From contig JAYKXP010000049.1 of the NCBI GenBank assembly GCA_037176845.1, forward strand, positions 339,105-403,104: a stretch of DNA of 64,000 bases. Reading direction: 5' to 3'. A model generated the notes under the pieces. It was not told the DNA's origin and ran no database searches. It saw nothing but the letters and a program-made list of their open reading frames with translations. The position numbers and the translations under genes are program-made. Position 1 is the first letter of the stretch. Each line of letters opens with the position of its first letter. Below, piece by piece: positions 47,133 through 58,478 of this stretch. This DNA is from Paramarasmius palmivorus. Lineage: Eukaryota > Basidiomycota > Agaricomycetes > Agaricales > Marasmiaceae.

Positions 47133-47689
47133 GATCTATTTAAATGTTAGAAGATAGATGGTGCAGATGAAAGAGAATTAACAAACAGCGATTCAGATGT
47201 CAAGGAGGTCAGGAACGAGAAAAGTTACTGCTGCTGGATACTGGTTATTGTCCAGAAAGCTAAGCTTTTATACGTCCTTGAATACAGGTAGACCTGCCTG
47301 CCGAACGAGGAGGCGCTGCCCGTAGAGACGTACATGAGTCGTATTCCGCGAAAGATGAACGAGATTTTCGAATTTCTCCGAGTACGCGAAGTTCGACTCC
47401 ACGGTGACGGTCTATCAGGGTCTATCCTCATTCAAAGTTCGGGAGAGGATCAACGGAATCTGGGGTAAACGCACTTGGCAGTTACTACTGACATCATCTC
47501 CTCATTCAAAGTCGCGAATTCGCAGTGCGCTCTTTCGCCAAGCTGTTTCGACTCTCGATGGGGGTGGAGTTTCTGGTATCTAGCACAGTACCCTGTATCG
47601 AGAGACCGTTTCTTTACTATACATGAATCGTTAGATCATTGACCATACATTTCTCACAGAATATAACTTGTTCTAACACGTAACTTAAA
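47133..47689. other. Intergenic, 0.56 kb
   Basis: Promoter of the six-cysteine protein gene and 3' end of the hydrolase beyond it. Two short direct copies of CTCATTCAAAGT lie near 47430 and 47503. Confidence 0.45.
47265..47272 (-). promoter_or_regulatory. TATA box of the six-cysteine secreted protein gene
   Basis: TATAAAAG on the minus strand, 133 bp before the ATG at 47132; the remaining distance would be 5' untranslated leader. Confidence 0.5.
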
Positions 47690-48717
47690 CTAAACAACCG
47701 CTTTCATCCAATCAGTGGCCTCTTGTGCCCATTCCTCTCCTTCTCCGGTTTCCAAAGCAAGTGTGAGACTGATGTGATTGTGCCTATCCCCGATAATCTT
47801 GGTAACTTTCTGTTGGGTCAATTCTTCCAACGTTTGCCGGAAGGATTCTCCAACGACCTTGAATGCGTCTGGGTCATTCTCAGCCTCGATCAGCAGGAAC
47901 CTGGGAAGCTTCCCGAGCTGTTCCCCTGGATAAGCCTTCAACAACCCCATCGGACAATTCTTCTTCATCGCCTCCAAACCGCCAAAGAACTTGTCAACAA
48001 CATCCGGTGATGCAGTCGGCGCCTCTTTCGGATCGTTATCGTAAGGTCCAGATATCAGAACAGCACCTCTGACATTGACCTTGGAAATAGCAGGAGACAT
48101 GTCCGGGTGTAAGAGGACAGTTGCTACATTCACTGCGCCTGCTGAATGACCCATAAGGAAGATGTTGTCGAGGTCTCCTTCTACACCGTCGTAATGCACG
48201 ACCTGGAGACGCTTGGCGGTGAATAGGATGGCATCGAGGACGTCTTGAGCTGGATCAGGAAAGACGACGTCCGGTAGGAGACGATAGTCGGGTATGACAG
48301 TAATGAAACCTTTCTTGGTGAAGTATGTGGCGAGATTTGCATACGCAAGGTCAATTGGTGAAGGCAGGTTCCTGGAACCTGATGCGAATCCTCCTCCGTA
48401 TACGAAGAAGAGAACGGGGAACTTGTTGGTCTGAGATCCGTTTAAATGAGGGTAATAGACGTCCATCTGAAGAAGATGTCATGACACGATGCGATGTACT
48501 GAAGGTGAAACGCACCTGATGTCGATCTGTCTCCCCATACTTGAATGTCCTTCGTTTTGTACTGGTTATAGCTTCTCGAATTCCCTCCAGCACGGATACA
48601 AATATCCTTACAGCTACTAGCCTGTGAGATGCGATTTATAAAAGAACCAAGTCTCTACTCACTGGGGAAGACCACATCAGGTAGATCTCGTATCGTCAAC
48701 TGCGCGACTTGGTCCAT
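47690..48717 (-). CDS. Alpha/beta hydrolase, kynurenine-formamidase-like
   Basis: Three exons on the minus strand (48663-48717, 48516-48613, 47690-48466) give 309 residues. The conserved opening TFKYGETDRHQMDVYYP leads to FFVYGGGFASGS, in which the Gly-rich oxyanion motif replaces the usual HGGG, then DYRLLPDVVFPDPAQDV, the nucleophile elbow LMGHSAGA, an acid around LIEAENDPDAF, and the base in DRHNHISL. This is the layout of the alpha/beta-hydrolase-3 / arylformamidase group. Known members include Bna7-type kynurenine formamidase (tryptophan breakdown), but many fungal paralogues are esterases of unknown substrate. No signal peptide. It is divergent from the ornithine cyclodeaminase homologue; the 367-bp spacer must serve both genes. 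Confidence 0.82.
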
Positions 48718-49084
48718 GGGAACAGCTATACAAGTGGGTTGTAGCAGTCCTCATTCATGGGACCTTGTATAAAGTGAGCTACCGTGTCCGACGCATGATG
48801 AAAGAGCTTCTTTTTTCCAAGAGAATTCCCAAGTGTGTGAACCTTCCTATATCTCGGCCGCCAGACTTGCATTTTCGACGCCGTTATAGGATCCTATCCC
48901 CAAACTTCGCTGCCGAAGTAGCCCGAGAAGCACGAGAAACAAGTCGAATAGTGGCCGTTTGACGGTGACCAACATAGAGGATGTGGTGTGTTGTGGAGGT
49001 TGGAGCGTGGGAAAAATACGAGTCACGTCGGCGGTAAAGCCAGAACCATGCTAAGGCTTCTCATCCACTATCCCTCTCCGAAGC
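48718..49084. promoter_or_regulatory. Divergent promoter region, hydrolase / ornithine cyclodeaminase homologue
   Basis: A 367-bp spacer between two head-to-head start codons. No TATA consensus was recognised. Confidence 0.4.
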
Positions 49085-50344
49085 ATGGCACTTCGTGTTC
49101 TTACTGCGGCGGATGTCAATAAGATCACCTCAGACTTCAGCCCAGGCTACCTTCAGGGTCTCATGGCAGATGTTTTTGCTCTCATCTCCGAGTCGTCTTC
49201 ACCGGAACTACCTCAATCATATACCCCACATCGCATTACGATACCAACAGAAAAACACAAAGCACTGTTCATGCCAGCGAGAATAGTCAAAATGGGTACC
49301 TCAATGAAGGTTGCTTCTGTTCCGACCTCTGCAGGCGATTCGAATGGGATACCTGGAAGCACAATCGTCCTTGACAAGGATTCGGGTGCCGTTAAGGCCA
49401 TCGTCAATTCCAGAAGCCTGACGGCTTTGAGGAATGCTGCAGGTTCGTCCATCGTGCGGTATTCCTCCTCATGAAGCCATGGGAAATCGACATTGATCAG
49501 CGCAATAGGATCCCTCCTTTCAACGACTCTAGTTGGTCCCAAGGAACCAATACATATCATAGGTTTCGGGGCCGGGCAACAGATATTATACAACCTCGAT
49601 ATACACCTGGGGGCATTCCCCTCTATCCGATCCTGTACAATTGTCAACAGGTCTTTGAATTCTCGTCTGCAGGATGTCCACGAGACGCTCAAGCGCAAGT
49701 ATCCCTCGGTGAACATTGACGTCCTCGCAAGCGATCCCGAGGGACAACCAAATACAGACGTGAAAGACGCGTTGGCCAACGCGTCTATAATCATTACTGC
49801 AACACCTTCAAAGACGCCTCTGTTTCCGTCGTCTTGGGTTCGAACAGGGACTCATGTCATCCTCATCGGCAGTTACACCCCGGAGATGAAGGAAGTGGAC
49901 CGAGATCTCATTATGCGTGCAGCTCTAGCAACCTCCTCCGGTTTATCGAAAGACGACCAGCCAATTTATCCTATACTGCTGGTCGACTCCCTGAAGGCAT
50001 GCAAAGAGGAGGCCGGGGAATTATTAGACGCAAAACTCGAGGGAAACCAACTGACTGAGATCGGTTATCTTGTACTGAAAGCACGAAACCTGGTGAGAGG
50101 AACACGCCTCGACATATGATTTCACTTATTGACCGGTGACCAGGTATCTAACGCGGAATTGCAGGTAGAAAGGATGCGAGAATTACTTTGGCCACAAGAG
50201 AAAGCCAAAGATTCACCTTCGTTCGATGGTGCCATTACGCTGTTCAAATCCGTCGGAGTCGGGCTACAGGATGTGGCTATTGCCTGTGCAGTAGTTGATA
50301 AGGCAGGAGATGCGGGTGTTATAGTCAACAACTATGATACATGA
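49085..50344 (+). CDS. Ornithine cyclodeaminase / mu-crystallin family protein
   Basis: Three exons (49085-49442, 49509-50092, 50144-50344) join to 380 residues from MALRVLTAADVNKI. Family landmarks are the substrate-side KALFMPARI followed by MKVASVPTSAGD, the helix VNSRSLTALRNAAGSLLSTTLV, the Rossmann motif IIGFGAGQQI with IVNRSL after it, ASIIITATPSKTPLF, IGSYTPEMKEVD, and a C-terminal ITLFKSVGVGLQDVAIA, all intact. Members use NAD(P)H and act as ornithine cyclodeaminase, ketimine reductase or related amino-acid dehydrogenases; SFDGAITLFKSVGVGLQD is the classical C-terminal block. The precise substrate is not given by sequence. Confidence 0.9.
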
Positions 50345-50605
50345 ATTCACCATTAAGCGCTTTGTTCAATTGAAAACACTGCGCTTTGATAGAAGGTCAT
50401 AATCGTGTTTGGAGAACTTGATAGTTACATAAAACTAAATGCAAGTCGACAGAACTTTAAATTGCTGTTACTGAGGCGGCAGGTAAATACGGCCAGAGGG
50501 TTGCTCTTTATCACCTCTTCAAACCAACCCTTCCTTCCCGCCCATTCCAACCCTTCCGGTGTGATCATTATCAGGTGCGAGTTTTAGCTGTCGAAACGTT
50601 GTTCG

Positions 50606-52372
50606 TTGAATGACAAGATCTTCAGCATTACAAACGGAATCATGGAAGTCGCGCTATGGAATCCACCTGGCGAGGAGGTTAAGGATTTCGATTCTACCTT
50701 GTCCCAGTCATCACTACGGAGCACTGAAGACGGACTCCATGTCATATACAGAGAACCATTGGCAGACCTCCGCACAGACGGCGACGGTGGAGCACGCCCC
50801 ATTAATTTGACAAAATATGTGACTTCCTGTCGGTATCGTTTCATAGACTGTTTGGCATTCGTACGGGACGAGGTCCTTCAACTCGTGGAAACCAAAACTC
50901 TTCCCGTTCAAGCGTACGCCGCCATTTCGCATGTCTGGGCAAGTCTACCACCAGAGGAGACAGCGCTGTCACAACGTGGGACCTTTCAAGTCGAATGTGA
51001 GGAAAGCAATGATGGTGGACCGATCAGTATCGACGTCCTGCACCACACCTCCCTCGCCGCACTACAAGAAGGCGCCCAGTATATTTGGCTTGATCGAATA
51101 TGCATATTGCAGACGAGGGCTGCAGGAAAAAACGACAAGAGGTGGCAGATAATGAATATGCACAGCATTTATCTCCACTCCTGTGTCACACTCGTACTCC
51201 TTGCAGGTTTACAGCGTTTTGTAGGGAGGAAGGAACAAACTGAATGGATGAGTAGGGCATGGACTTTTCAGGAAGCGATAGTTCCGCCAGAAGCGAAGGT
51301 GGTCTTTGTCGACTATTCCCTAGTTGATGACACGTTGAACGCCGTCGTGCGAATGCTTCCAGTCGATCACTATTGCAAACTCCTGCAGAGTGGGGGTAGT
51401 GATAGAGATGACGGCTTTCGAGAGCGGCGAGGTCGTTTAATCGTTGCATTGGACAATAGAGACCACTTTCGAGGAAATGACCTCCCTGATATCTTTGCCC
51501 GTTTCCATACCATCTGGGATTTTGTCCAGTGGCGGACTTCTGCTCGGCAAGCAGATGTGGTATTCAGTATCATGGGAATGCTTGATATAACCTTGGATCC
51601 CTCCGACTTCGACAGAAATGATCGGATGGGGGCAACTCTGGCCATGGCGCAGGAAATCCTCTGCAAAGATCCCGCGGACAATTCTTCCGTGGACATTCCT
51701 CTATGGAGGAGATTGAGTAAGGATCGTGTTGCAAGGTACAAGGGGCCACGGAATGTGAAGACGTACATGATGTCTCTTCCTTCCATTATCAAGCTTTCCG
51801 AGCTTCAATCAGAACTCGATGAATCTCCCATCACGTCGTTCACCAATGCAGTCAGGGTTTCCGTGGAATTTGGTGCTCAAGGAGATGACGATAGCAGAGA
51901 TCTCGAATCCGACGAGAGACAGAAATTGGAGACGCTGAACTTTGCAGTAATGGGGAAAGGAGGAGATGTTCGTCAGAGTATCCTAGGGATCGTCAATGGT
52001 GTCGACCGCGTATCAAGGACGAGGAAACAAGCCGAAAGGATGGCCGAACAAATACCCAAAGACTTAATGAGGAAAGTGGCCGAGAGCAACATGGGTATTG
52101 ACGATGAACACCGGAATGTCTTTACAACAGATAAGGACATAGTCATCGGTCTGTGTAAACAACTCTCTGTTGTGAACGCGGTCAGCGGGAGCAGAGTACC
52201 GGATTGCAAAGCTACCTACATCTTTGGATGGTGCGTGCAGTCCGGTCTATGGCTCGAGACTCGTAGGGATAAGTCAAGTCTGGGAGATGGGGCCAGGATT
52301 GGAGTGTCAATGCCAGTTCCGATACTGACCTTTTGGAAGTTCAAGCTGCCAAACACTCTTGACGCTTTGTAG
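50606..52372 (+). CDS. HET-domain protein, copy 1
   Basis: One uninterrupted frame of 588 codons. The HET signature blocks are present: AYAAISHVWASLPPEE, then YIWLDRICILQ, then TEWMSRAWTFQEA. The N-terminus has VALWNPPGEEVKDF, and the C-terminus ends ILTFWKFKLPNTL. HET-domain proteins trigger heterokaryon incompatibility and programmed cell death in ascomycetes and are abundant, mostly uncharacterised, in Agaricomycetes. The start used here is the frame's first ATG, MNDKIFSITNGIMEVALW; the ATG at 50642 (MEVALW) matches the start of the similarity to copy 2. The copy at 52839 is a close tandem paralogue in the same orientation; the most similar part is the HET core, and the middle (about residues 400-470) differs most. 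Confidence 0.88.
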   Translation: MNDKIFSITNGIMEVALWNPPGEEVKDFDSTLSQSSLRSTEDGLHVIYREPLADLRTDGDGGARPINLTKYVTSCRYRFIDCLAFVRDEVLQLVETKTLPVQAYAAISHVWASLPPEETALSQRGTFQVECEESNDGGPISIDVLHHTSLAALQEGAQYIWLDRICILQTRAAGKNDKRWQIMNMHSIYLHSCVTLVLLAGLQRFVGRKEQTEWMSRAWTFQEAIVPPEAKVVFVDYSLVDDTLNAVVRMLPVDHYCKLLQSGGSDRDDGFRERRGRLIVALDNRDHFRGNDLPDIFARFHTIWDFVQWRTSARQADVVFSIMGMLDITLDPSDFDRNDRMGATLAMAQEILCKDPADNSSVDIPLWRRLSKDRVARYKGPRNVKTYMMSLPSIIKLSELQSELDESPITSFTNAVRVSVEFGAQGDDDSRDLESDERQKLETLNFAVMGKGGDVRQSILGIVNGVDRVSRTRKQAERMAEQIPKDLMRKVAESNMGIDDEHRNVFTTDKDIVIGLCKQLSVVNAVSGSRVPDCKATYIFGWCVQSGLWLETRRDKSSLGDGARIGVSMPVPILTFWKFKLPNTLDAL

Positions 52373-52838
52373 CATGTCATAGGTAGCGGCCAAGGCGGAG
52401 CTTTTCTTGCAATCGACTATACAGACTTTGTGCGACGGTGACAAGGGGCAATAGCTTGCAGAATCGTTATCAGCAGGATGCAAGTTTTCTAAAATTCCAA
52501 TATAGCGTACATGATGTTCCGAGGCTCATTTAGACTCTTCTTCAGCTCCGTTTTCACTATGGCCAGACGTCTGAATCTTGCACCAAATTTCACCCATAAC
52601 AAGATGGCTTCCGGCTGATCCTTCGACAGCGATGATAGCCTGAGGTGATAAGACTTGGTCGATTGATGACCGGGAGGAGTTGATATCAGATATCGTGACT
52701 ATCAAGGTGGCGGAGAAGGTGCGCTGATAGGTCTCTTGTCTATACCCATCGATTTGCTTGCTCTTTATACAAATCTCGTCGTTGAAGTCGTGTCCCAAGG
52801 AGCCCAGCAAAGGTGCGGGATTAAGTCATCGATGTTGA
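52373..52838. other. Intergenic, 0.47 kb, with an antisense frame
   Basis: Spacer between the tandem HET genes. A minus-strand frame of 94 codons (52526-52810) with protein-like composition (IVTISDINSSRSSIDQVLS) has no ATG at its start and no recognisable domain; it may be an exon remnant. Confidence 0.3.
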
Positions 52839-54614
52839 TTGGATATGAACCAGTGTATAGACCCATCCAAACCGATCGGAAGAATGGAGCTCGCCCTTTG
52901 GGATCCGCCAGGCGAGGACATAAAGGCATTGGATGTCCATTCGACACGAGCGTGCAGCATTATACCTGAAGAGAATATCCAGGTCATATACAAAGAAACA
53001 CTAGTAAACGTCCGCACGAACATGAAAGGTGGTGCACAGCCCATCGATTTGACGGAATTTGTGACTCCTTGTCGATATCGTTTCATCGACTGTCTGGCGT
53101 TCGTACGGGACGAGGTACTCCAACTTGTGGAAACCAAAGATCTTCCTGTCCAAGCGTACGCCGCCATTTCGCATGTCTGGGCAAGTCTACCACCGGAGGA
53201 GGCAGCGCTGACCGAACGTGGGTTCTTTCTCGTCAAATGCGAGGAAAGTAACGATGGAGGTCCGATCAGTATCGATGTCCTGCACCACGCTTCGCTGGCT
53301 GCACTCCAGGAAGGCGTTCGTTATATTTGGCTTGATCGGATCTGTATATTGCAGACTCCGAAGGCGGGGAAGGATGATAAGAGGTGGCAGATAATGAACA
53401 TGCACGGGATTTATCTCCACTCCCGGGTAACGCTCGTACTCCTTGCGGGTTTACAACGATTCGTGGGGAAAAGGGAACAGACTACATGGATGAACAGAGC
53501 GTGGACGTTCCAGGAGGTAATAGTTCCTCCGGAATCGAAGGTGCTGTTCGTCGAGTATTCCCAGGTCAATGACGTGCTGCAAGCCGCTGTCCGCATGCTT
53601 CCAGTTGATCATTACTTCAAGATTCTGCAAAATTGGTGGGGCGACGATAAACGTGATGGTTCTCGAGAGCAGCGAGGTCGTTTAATCGTCGCATTGGAGA
53701 ATAGAACACAGTTTCGAAGGGGTGACCTTTCCGATGTGCTCAACCGATGCCACACAATCTGGGACTTCGTACAGTGGCGAACTTCTGCTCGACAGGCGGA
53801 TGTCATATTCAGCGTCATGGGGATGCTGGACATAACCTTGGACCCCTCCCACTTTGATAAAAATGATCGATTTGGCGCAACGCTAGCAATGGCGCAGGAA
53901 ATTCTATGCAAAGATCCTGCGGAACATTCCTCTGTGGATATTCCCCTGTGGAAGAGATTCAGGAAAGCTCGCGTTGACAGGTTCAAGGAGCAGGGGTTGT
54001 GGAATGTGAAGACCTACATGATGTCCCTTCCTTCCATTATCGAACTTTCTGAACTTCAATCAGAGCTCGAAGATTCTTCCGTCATGTCTTTCACCAGCGT
54101 GAGCAAGGTTTCCCTAGAATACGGTGTGCAGGGAGATGGAGACACCAAAGAGTTGGAGCCCGACGAGAGGATAAAGCTGGAGACATTGAATGCTGCTGTG
54201 ATGGGGAGAGTCGATGCAAGGGATGCTCACCAGCATATTCTGATGGCCGTAAATGGTGTCAACCACATGTCCAGAACGAGGGAGCGAGCCAGAAGGATTT
54301 GCGAGCAGATACCAGCAGCCCTCATAAGAAAAGTATCCGAGGATAGTGTGGGCATCAACCGACCGCAAAGCGTTTTCAAAACTGATAATGATATAACCAT
54401 TGGGCTTTGTAAACGACTTTCGCTTGTGGATGCCGTCAACAGAAGTAATACACAAGACTCGAAAGCCGCATACATCTTCGGATGGTGCGTACAGTCGGGC
54501 TTATGGCTGGGAACGCGTCTGAGCGCTGGAAGGAATAGGTCAAATGGGGTCCAAGTGACAATGCCGGTTCCAATTCTCACCTTTTGGAAGTTCGGGATAC
54601 CTAACACCCTGTGA
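52839..54614 (+). CDS. HET-domain protein, copy 2
   Basis: A single frame of 591 codons. HET blocks are AYAAISHVWASLPPEE, YIWLDRICILQ and TTWMNRAWTFQEV. Long stretches are identical or nearly so to copy 1 (CRYRFIDCLAFVRDEVLQLV, DKRWQIMNMH, IWDFVQWRTSARQADV, VKTYMMSLPSII), while N- and C-terminal flanks have drifted, so the pair arose by tandem duplication. The likely start is MDMNQCIDPSKPIGRMEL or the internal MELALW that aligns with copy 1. The 3' end and about 340 bp of flank reappear inverted at the right edge of the window. Tandem HET paralogues are a usual source of allelic and paralogous recognition diversity in fungi. Confidence 0.88.
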   Translation: MDMNQCIDPSKPIGRMELALWDPPGEDIKALDVHSTRACSIIPEENIQVIYKETLVNVRTNMKGGAQPIDLTEFVTPCRYRFIDCLAFVRDEVLQLVETKDLPVQAYAAISHVWASLPPEEAALTERGFFLVKCEESNDGGPISIDVLHHASLAALQEGVRYIWLDRICILQTPKAGKDDKRWQIMNMHGIYLHSRVTLVLLAGLQRFVGKREQTTWMNRAWTFQEVIVPPESKVLFVEYSQVNDVLQAAVRMLPVDHYFKILQNWWGDDKRDGSREQRGRLIVALENRTQFRRGDLSDVLNRCHTIWDFVQWRTSARQADVIFSVMGMLDITLDPSHFDKNDRFGATLAMAQEILCKDPAEHSSVDIPLWKRFRKARVDRFKEQGLWNVKTYMMSLPSIIELSELQSELEDSSVMSFTSVSKVSLEYGVQGDGDTKELEPDERIKLETLNAAVMGRVDARDAHQHILMAVNGVNHMSRTRERARRICEQIPAALIRKVSEDSVGINRPQSVFKTDNDITIGLCKRLSLVDAVNRSNTQDSKAAYIFGWCVQSGLWLGTRLSAGRNRSNGVQVTMPVPILTFWKFGIPNTL

Positions 54615-54960
54615 GAGCGATATCAATAGGAAAAATAGGTCATTCTGTTTGTGAATAGACATCAGCACGCAGTAAATCCTTCAGAATTCCGATGCTCACC
54701 TAACCTTCCAAGTCATGACCACATCCTTCTGAATTGCCAAAGATCATAAGCTACGCGGTAGGAATGACCCAGATTTTCAATGTCCGCTAGATTGCAGATG
54801 GAGGTGAAACCAGGCGCACGTCGAGAAAGATGAAAGTGGAGAGAAAAAAAAATTATCGCAAGCGCCCTCGGCGCCAATTCGGTACTAGCCAGTCGCCGAC
54901 GCTCACATGTGCGGATAGCCGTTGTGCGTACGGTTCTATACGGGACTCCCGCTGACCTGA
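54340..54960 (+). repeat. Inverted-duplication arm, left (HET 3' end plus flank)
   Basis: This segment, from the last 90 codons of HET copy 2 through about 340 bp of flank, matches the minus strand of 63360-64000. Landmarks found in both arms are GAGCGATATCAATAGGAAAA, CATGACTTGGAAGGTTAGGTGA (as reverse), the A/T run before ATTATC, and CTCGGCGCCAATTCGGTAC. Confidence 0.75.
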
Positions 54961-54978
54961 TCTCTCCCAGGCCGAACA

Positions 54979-55389
54979 GCTTCACAGTGACGCTATCTCT
55001 ACTTCCGAAGCGCGTCACCATGACTCGCCCCTTTCGACGAGGAATGATAGCGGTATTGGCTCGGGCAATAACCGTTTGGCCGAGGTCGAGAGAAATCTTG
55101 AAACGCAGCGGGACCTATCACGCTCGGCAGGCAAAAAGAGAGGTAGAGAGGACCTCGGAGAAGACCACGACACCGAGGTGGTCGGCAAAGGCGGTGACGA
55201 TCGTCCACAAAAATCCAAGGCAACAGGAAGCCGCGAGATAGATACTGTTTCAGCGGTCCGGGGAGTTCGCCCTCCACATGTGGAGAACGTCGGGGGTTCC
55301 ACTGCGTCGACCGCTGGCTCCTCTACTGTTCGCTCAACTCTAAGGAGAAGCTTCAGATGGACAAAGGCATTGAACTTTAGTAGCAAGTA
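54979..55389 (+). CDS. Hypothetical, hydrophilic protein, 3' exon only
   Basis: An open frame from a plausible acceptor at about 54971-54979 runs to TAA at 55387-55389. It reads AEQLHSDAISTSEARHHDSP at its start, then a charged helix LAEVERNLETQRDLSRSAGK, a basic/acidic stretch KKRGREDLGEDHD, and a Ser/Thr-rich tail ending LNFSSK. Upstream the frame closes, and no convincing first exon with an ATG was found before the duplicated HET flank begins. Either the first exon is unrecognised or the gene was cut by the duplication. The family is unknown, and the call rests on frame openness and composition only. Confidence 0.3.
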
Positions 55390-56276
55390 ACCTGAATAAT
55401 GATCTTCGCTGGGAAAGTGGAGCATGAATCTTGTGTTTTCATTTTTATTCATTTGAAATTCCTCACTGTCTCTATCTCTGTTTACGCGTACACAATCTAT
55501 TGTTCTCGTTGCGCGGCTAACTTCGGAGGCGCAGCGCATTTCCCCGCTCGTAATGGTGTGATACAGGAAGTCTACATATGACCCACATCGGTCTGCTTCG
55601 GGGGCTATCGACTTTCAAATTGGTAAAGGCTATATTCTGGAAAGAGTACTTCTACATGTTGCTCCTGACTTGATTAACTATCATCGGGTACAATCAGGGG
55701 TGTACAGAAAGAGACGAAAACGCCTGGTTACTCCTAATCCAAGGCTAAACGCCTCGGGGTCACGCTGAAGTCACCCCGTCGTGAACCAATACGTTCGGAG
55801 CTTGACGCTTTCCAAGACAATGCCACGACAAGGAGGCCAAAAAGCTTCCTCGAATAGATCGAGGACAATCTCCACGTGGAAGATAATAAGATGTGCCTGC
55901 ACGCTGTGGCCTATTAGACAAGGTCTCAGATGTTTGTGGCACCAGCTCTTTGGTATGGCCGATTGGAGTGCATGTATGATCTTTCGAAAGCGAGCCTAGA
56001 TTCTCGAGAGATGCGGTAGCGACAAAGCAAGCGTAGAGGTAGAGTATGCCAACATGAGAGACCATCATTGGAGTTTTGACGGTTGATAGAAAAAGGGTAG
56101 TAATTCCGGTTTTCTGGGCAATTTTGAGTCGTGATCGAACGAAATGAAAATGTAAGACGATCGGGCCTTCGATCCAATGCCACGAGATGAACAAACTTTA
56201 AAAGCTCAACCAGCACCCCGAACATATCGAACATCTATTCTCTCTCTCTCTTCTTCAACACCACCATCCAATCACC
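55390..56276. other. Intergenic, 0.89 kb
   Basis: Promoter side of the HMG-box gene; a CT-rich tract lies at 56230-56270 just before its ATG, a common fungal core-promoter feature. No gene was recognised. Confidence 0.45.
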
Positions 56277-57697
56277 ATGACCATCCGTGGCTGGGTTCCT
56301 CCTCGTACCAACGGCGATGACGATGAAGCGTCCCCTATTAGCCAGTCGTGCCAGATGATCACCTTTGATCTCCAAAGTCCTGAAGAACCCGCTCATTCGT
56401 ACGATTCCGACTGTTCTCAAAGTTCTTCGTCTTCAACCTCTGGATGCTTCGAGGTCACTCCTGAGTTGCCAAAGCCTAGAAAGGGTGATCCGAAGTGGGT
56501 TGCTCGACCAAGGAACTCGTTCTTCATCTTCCGCTGCGAATTTATCCGGGACCATTCTCGGGGTGGCAGATTGGCAGCCACCGCGGAACCAGGTGCGGCT
56601 GAGAAGACACTTTCCAAACGCGCGGGAGAGGCTTGGGGGAGGCTTGGGGAGGAACAGAAAAACCATTACGACCAACTAGCCCTTGAGGAGAAGAAGCGAC
56701 ACGCAGAAAAGCATCCCGACTATCGCTATAGGCCAGTTCGCGGTGACAAATCGCGCAAAGGTCGTACATTCGATGCGCGTACTAGACATAAATCGTCCGG
56801 AGGAGTCACTAAATCTCGATCGTCAAGGAGGTCAAGGAGGAGAGTCCGTAGCGACTCACCTTCCCCAGAGGGTGACAGTATCTTTCGTTCCCCTCTTCTC
56901 CAGTCTCCTTGTCCCGCGGACTCTTTGTTGTCCTCGAGGAGAAGGTCGATCTCTGTCCCTCCGCCATCCTTGCTTTACGCGCCTTTTACTCCATCGCAAG
57001 GACCACCGTTCGTTCCGGGCATCAGGCGAGCTATCTCATACCAGGAGCCCGGCATCTCAACGGAAGGCCATTCGCCTTTGTCATCGTTCTCATCGGACCA
57101 GCTTATGTACCCTGGTGGCTCTTCGGTAAGTACTTGTATTCGCTCCGGATTTAAGCCGTCACTCACGGGACTTTCTAGACACCCACTGACTATGCCATGT
57201 CACCGATGTCAGGCTATATCTCGCCTGTTCAACTTGTTGGCACCAGTGCCTATGTTTCTCCCCTTTCCGCCGTCTCCTCTTCTTTAGCCAACTGGAACGG
57301 TGAATTCGACTATCCAGTCGCCCAGGAAACGCTTCCAATGGGTCTTTCCGCTTCTATGTGGTCTCCAGAACAATTCACAGGTGATCCATCGAGTAACGGG
57401 CCTTCTCAACTGCAGTCACCCGCTATGCCTTCTCAAACGGTATACCCGAATACTACCCTCTACACACCCAACGGCATTGCCATGGCACACGAGTTCCCCC
57501 ATTTCATACCACCGGCCGACTGCATCCGCGCCACACCACTGGCAAATTACACGTTGGATGAAACAGCTAGGGCCAATGCTCTTCATGCATTCGATACTGG
57601 CCTCGCCGAACACACTGAAGGAGATTACTTGCCCTTCGGTATTTCTGCCGCAGAAGAGCAAAGACTGTTCGATGGATTGGTCTCATTCAACAATTAA
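56277..57697 (+). CDS. HMG-box transcription factor
   Basis: Two exons meet at an intron following GGSS (57126-57177), phase 0, giving about 456 residues. The HMG box lies at about residues 70-150: PKWVARPRNSFFIFRCEFIRD, then LSKRAGEAWGRLGEEQKNHY and ALEEKKRHAEKHPDYRYRPV, with the sequence-specific RPxNSFxxFR and YxYxPxR hallmarks of the MATA_HMG/SOX class. An insert RGGRLAATAEPGAA separates helices 1 and 2. A basic Ser/Arg-rich stretch follows, then a Pro/Ser/Tyr-rich activation-like C-terminus ending LFDGLVSFNN. Relatives in basidiomycetes include Prf1/Hmg-type regulators of mating and fruiting. No homeodomain or pheromone-receptor genes are near, so it is not evidently part of a mating locus. 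Confidence 0.9.
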
Positions 57698-58478
57698 TAT
57701 CACGGCCTCGTTACGACCACTCACTGTCCTGTAATGACCATCCTTCCCATCTCTGTATCCATAGCTTCATGACCCGTATATATTCTGACATCCGGATCTG
57801 CTGTATCAAAGTCTAGTCTTTATCGCTAATGTATTAGTGTAGTATATTGTACATACCTCTGCGCCTCTTGAATATGATCCACAGCTCTATAGTATCTCGA
57901 TGAACTCTCCAGACTCCACGCGGTGCCTCTCAGACTTCTTGGCATACTAAAAGTGAAGCGGAAGACGATCGTAAACACGAGGGAATTAAATTAACTGATT
58001 TACTCCTTTCGCCATCGGGAAAGGGTGAATATGATGAATCTAGGAAACCAACTCCCGTAGTAGGATCATTGAAGTATACGAAGCTCCCTTTAAATGGATT
58101 CGTAACGACTAAATCGGGGGCGGCGCTATTCTTCAGACCTTTCTCTGTACATATGTTCTCGTTAGCAGCCTCCCTCTCCCAGAGCACCAGACTAAACTCA
58201 CCAGCACCTACAGACCATTCTTCCCTCGCGACTCGTTCAAGGAGCATCCCCAAGGTCCCTTTGGTGATCCTTCGAGTCTTAGAGATAAGGAAGTAAACGA
58301 ATCTGTAACATGACTGTCTACCATGCCATGTACCGTGCGGTTTCATCCTTCGAACAGAAACACGAGAAACCAAGGTGACGGTAGCTTTGCAAGAAGTAAA
58401 CATTTCTCACGCCGATGCAACAGTCACTGTCAGACCGGTGCGGTACTCACTCTTACCACACGCACCACCATACATAAA
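57698..58478. other. Intergenic, 0.78 kb, with an unassigned minus-strand frame
   Basis: A minus-strand frame at 57930-58403 (157 codons) has some protein-like character (GEFSLVLWEREAANENICTE) but no identified start exon or domain. It may be a short gene or an exon remnant. The rest holds the 3' end of the HMG gene and the promoter of the ZIP gene. Confidence 0.3.

Noticed and set aside
56277..57697. HMG-box gene as part of a mating-type locus
   Set aside because: No homeodomain pair, no CaaX pheromone precursor and no Ste3-type receptor in the window; the Cys-Pro peptides have signal peptides and no CaaX end.
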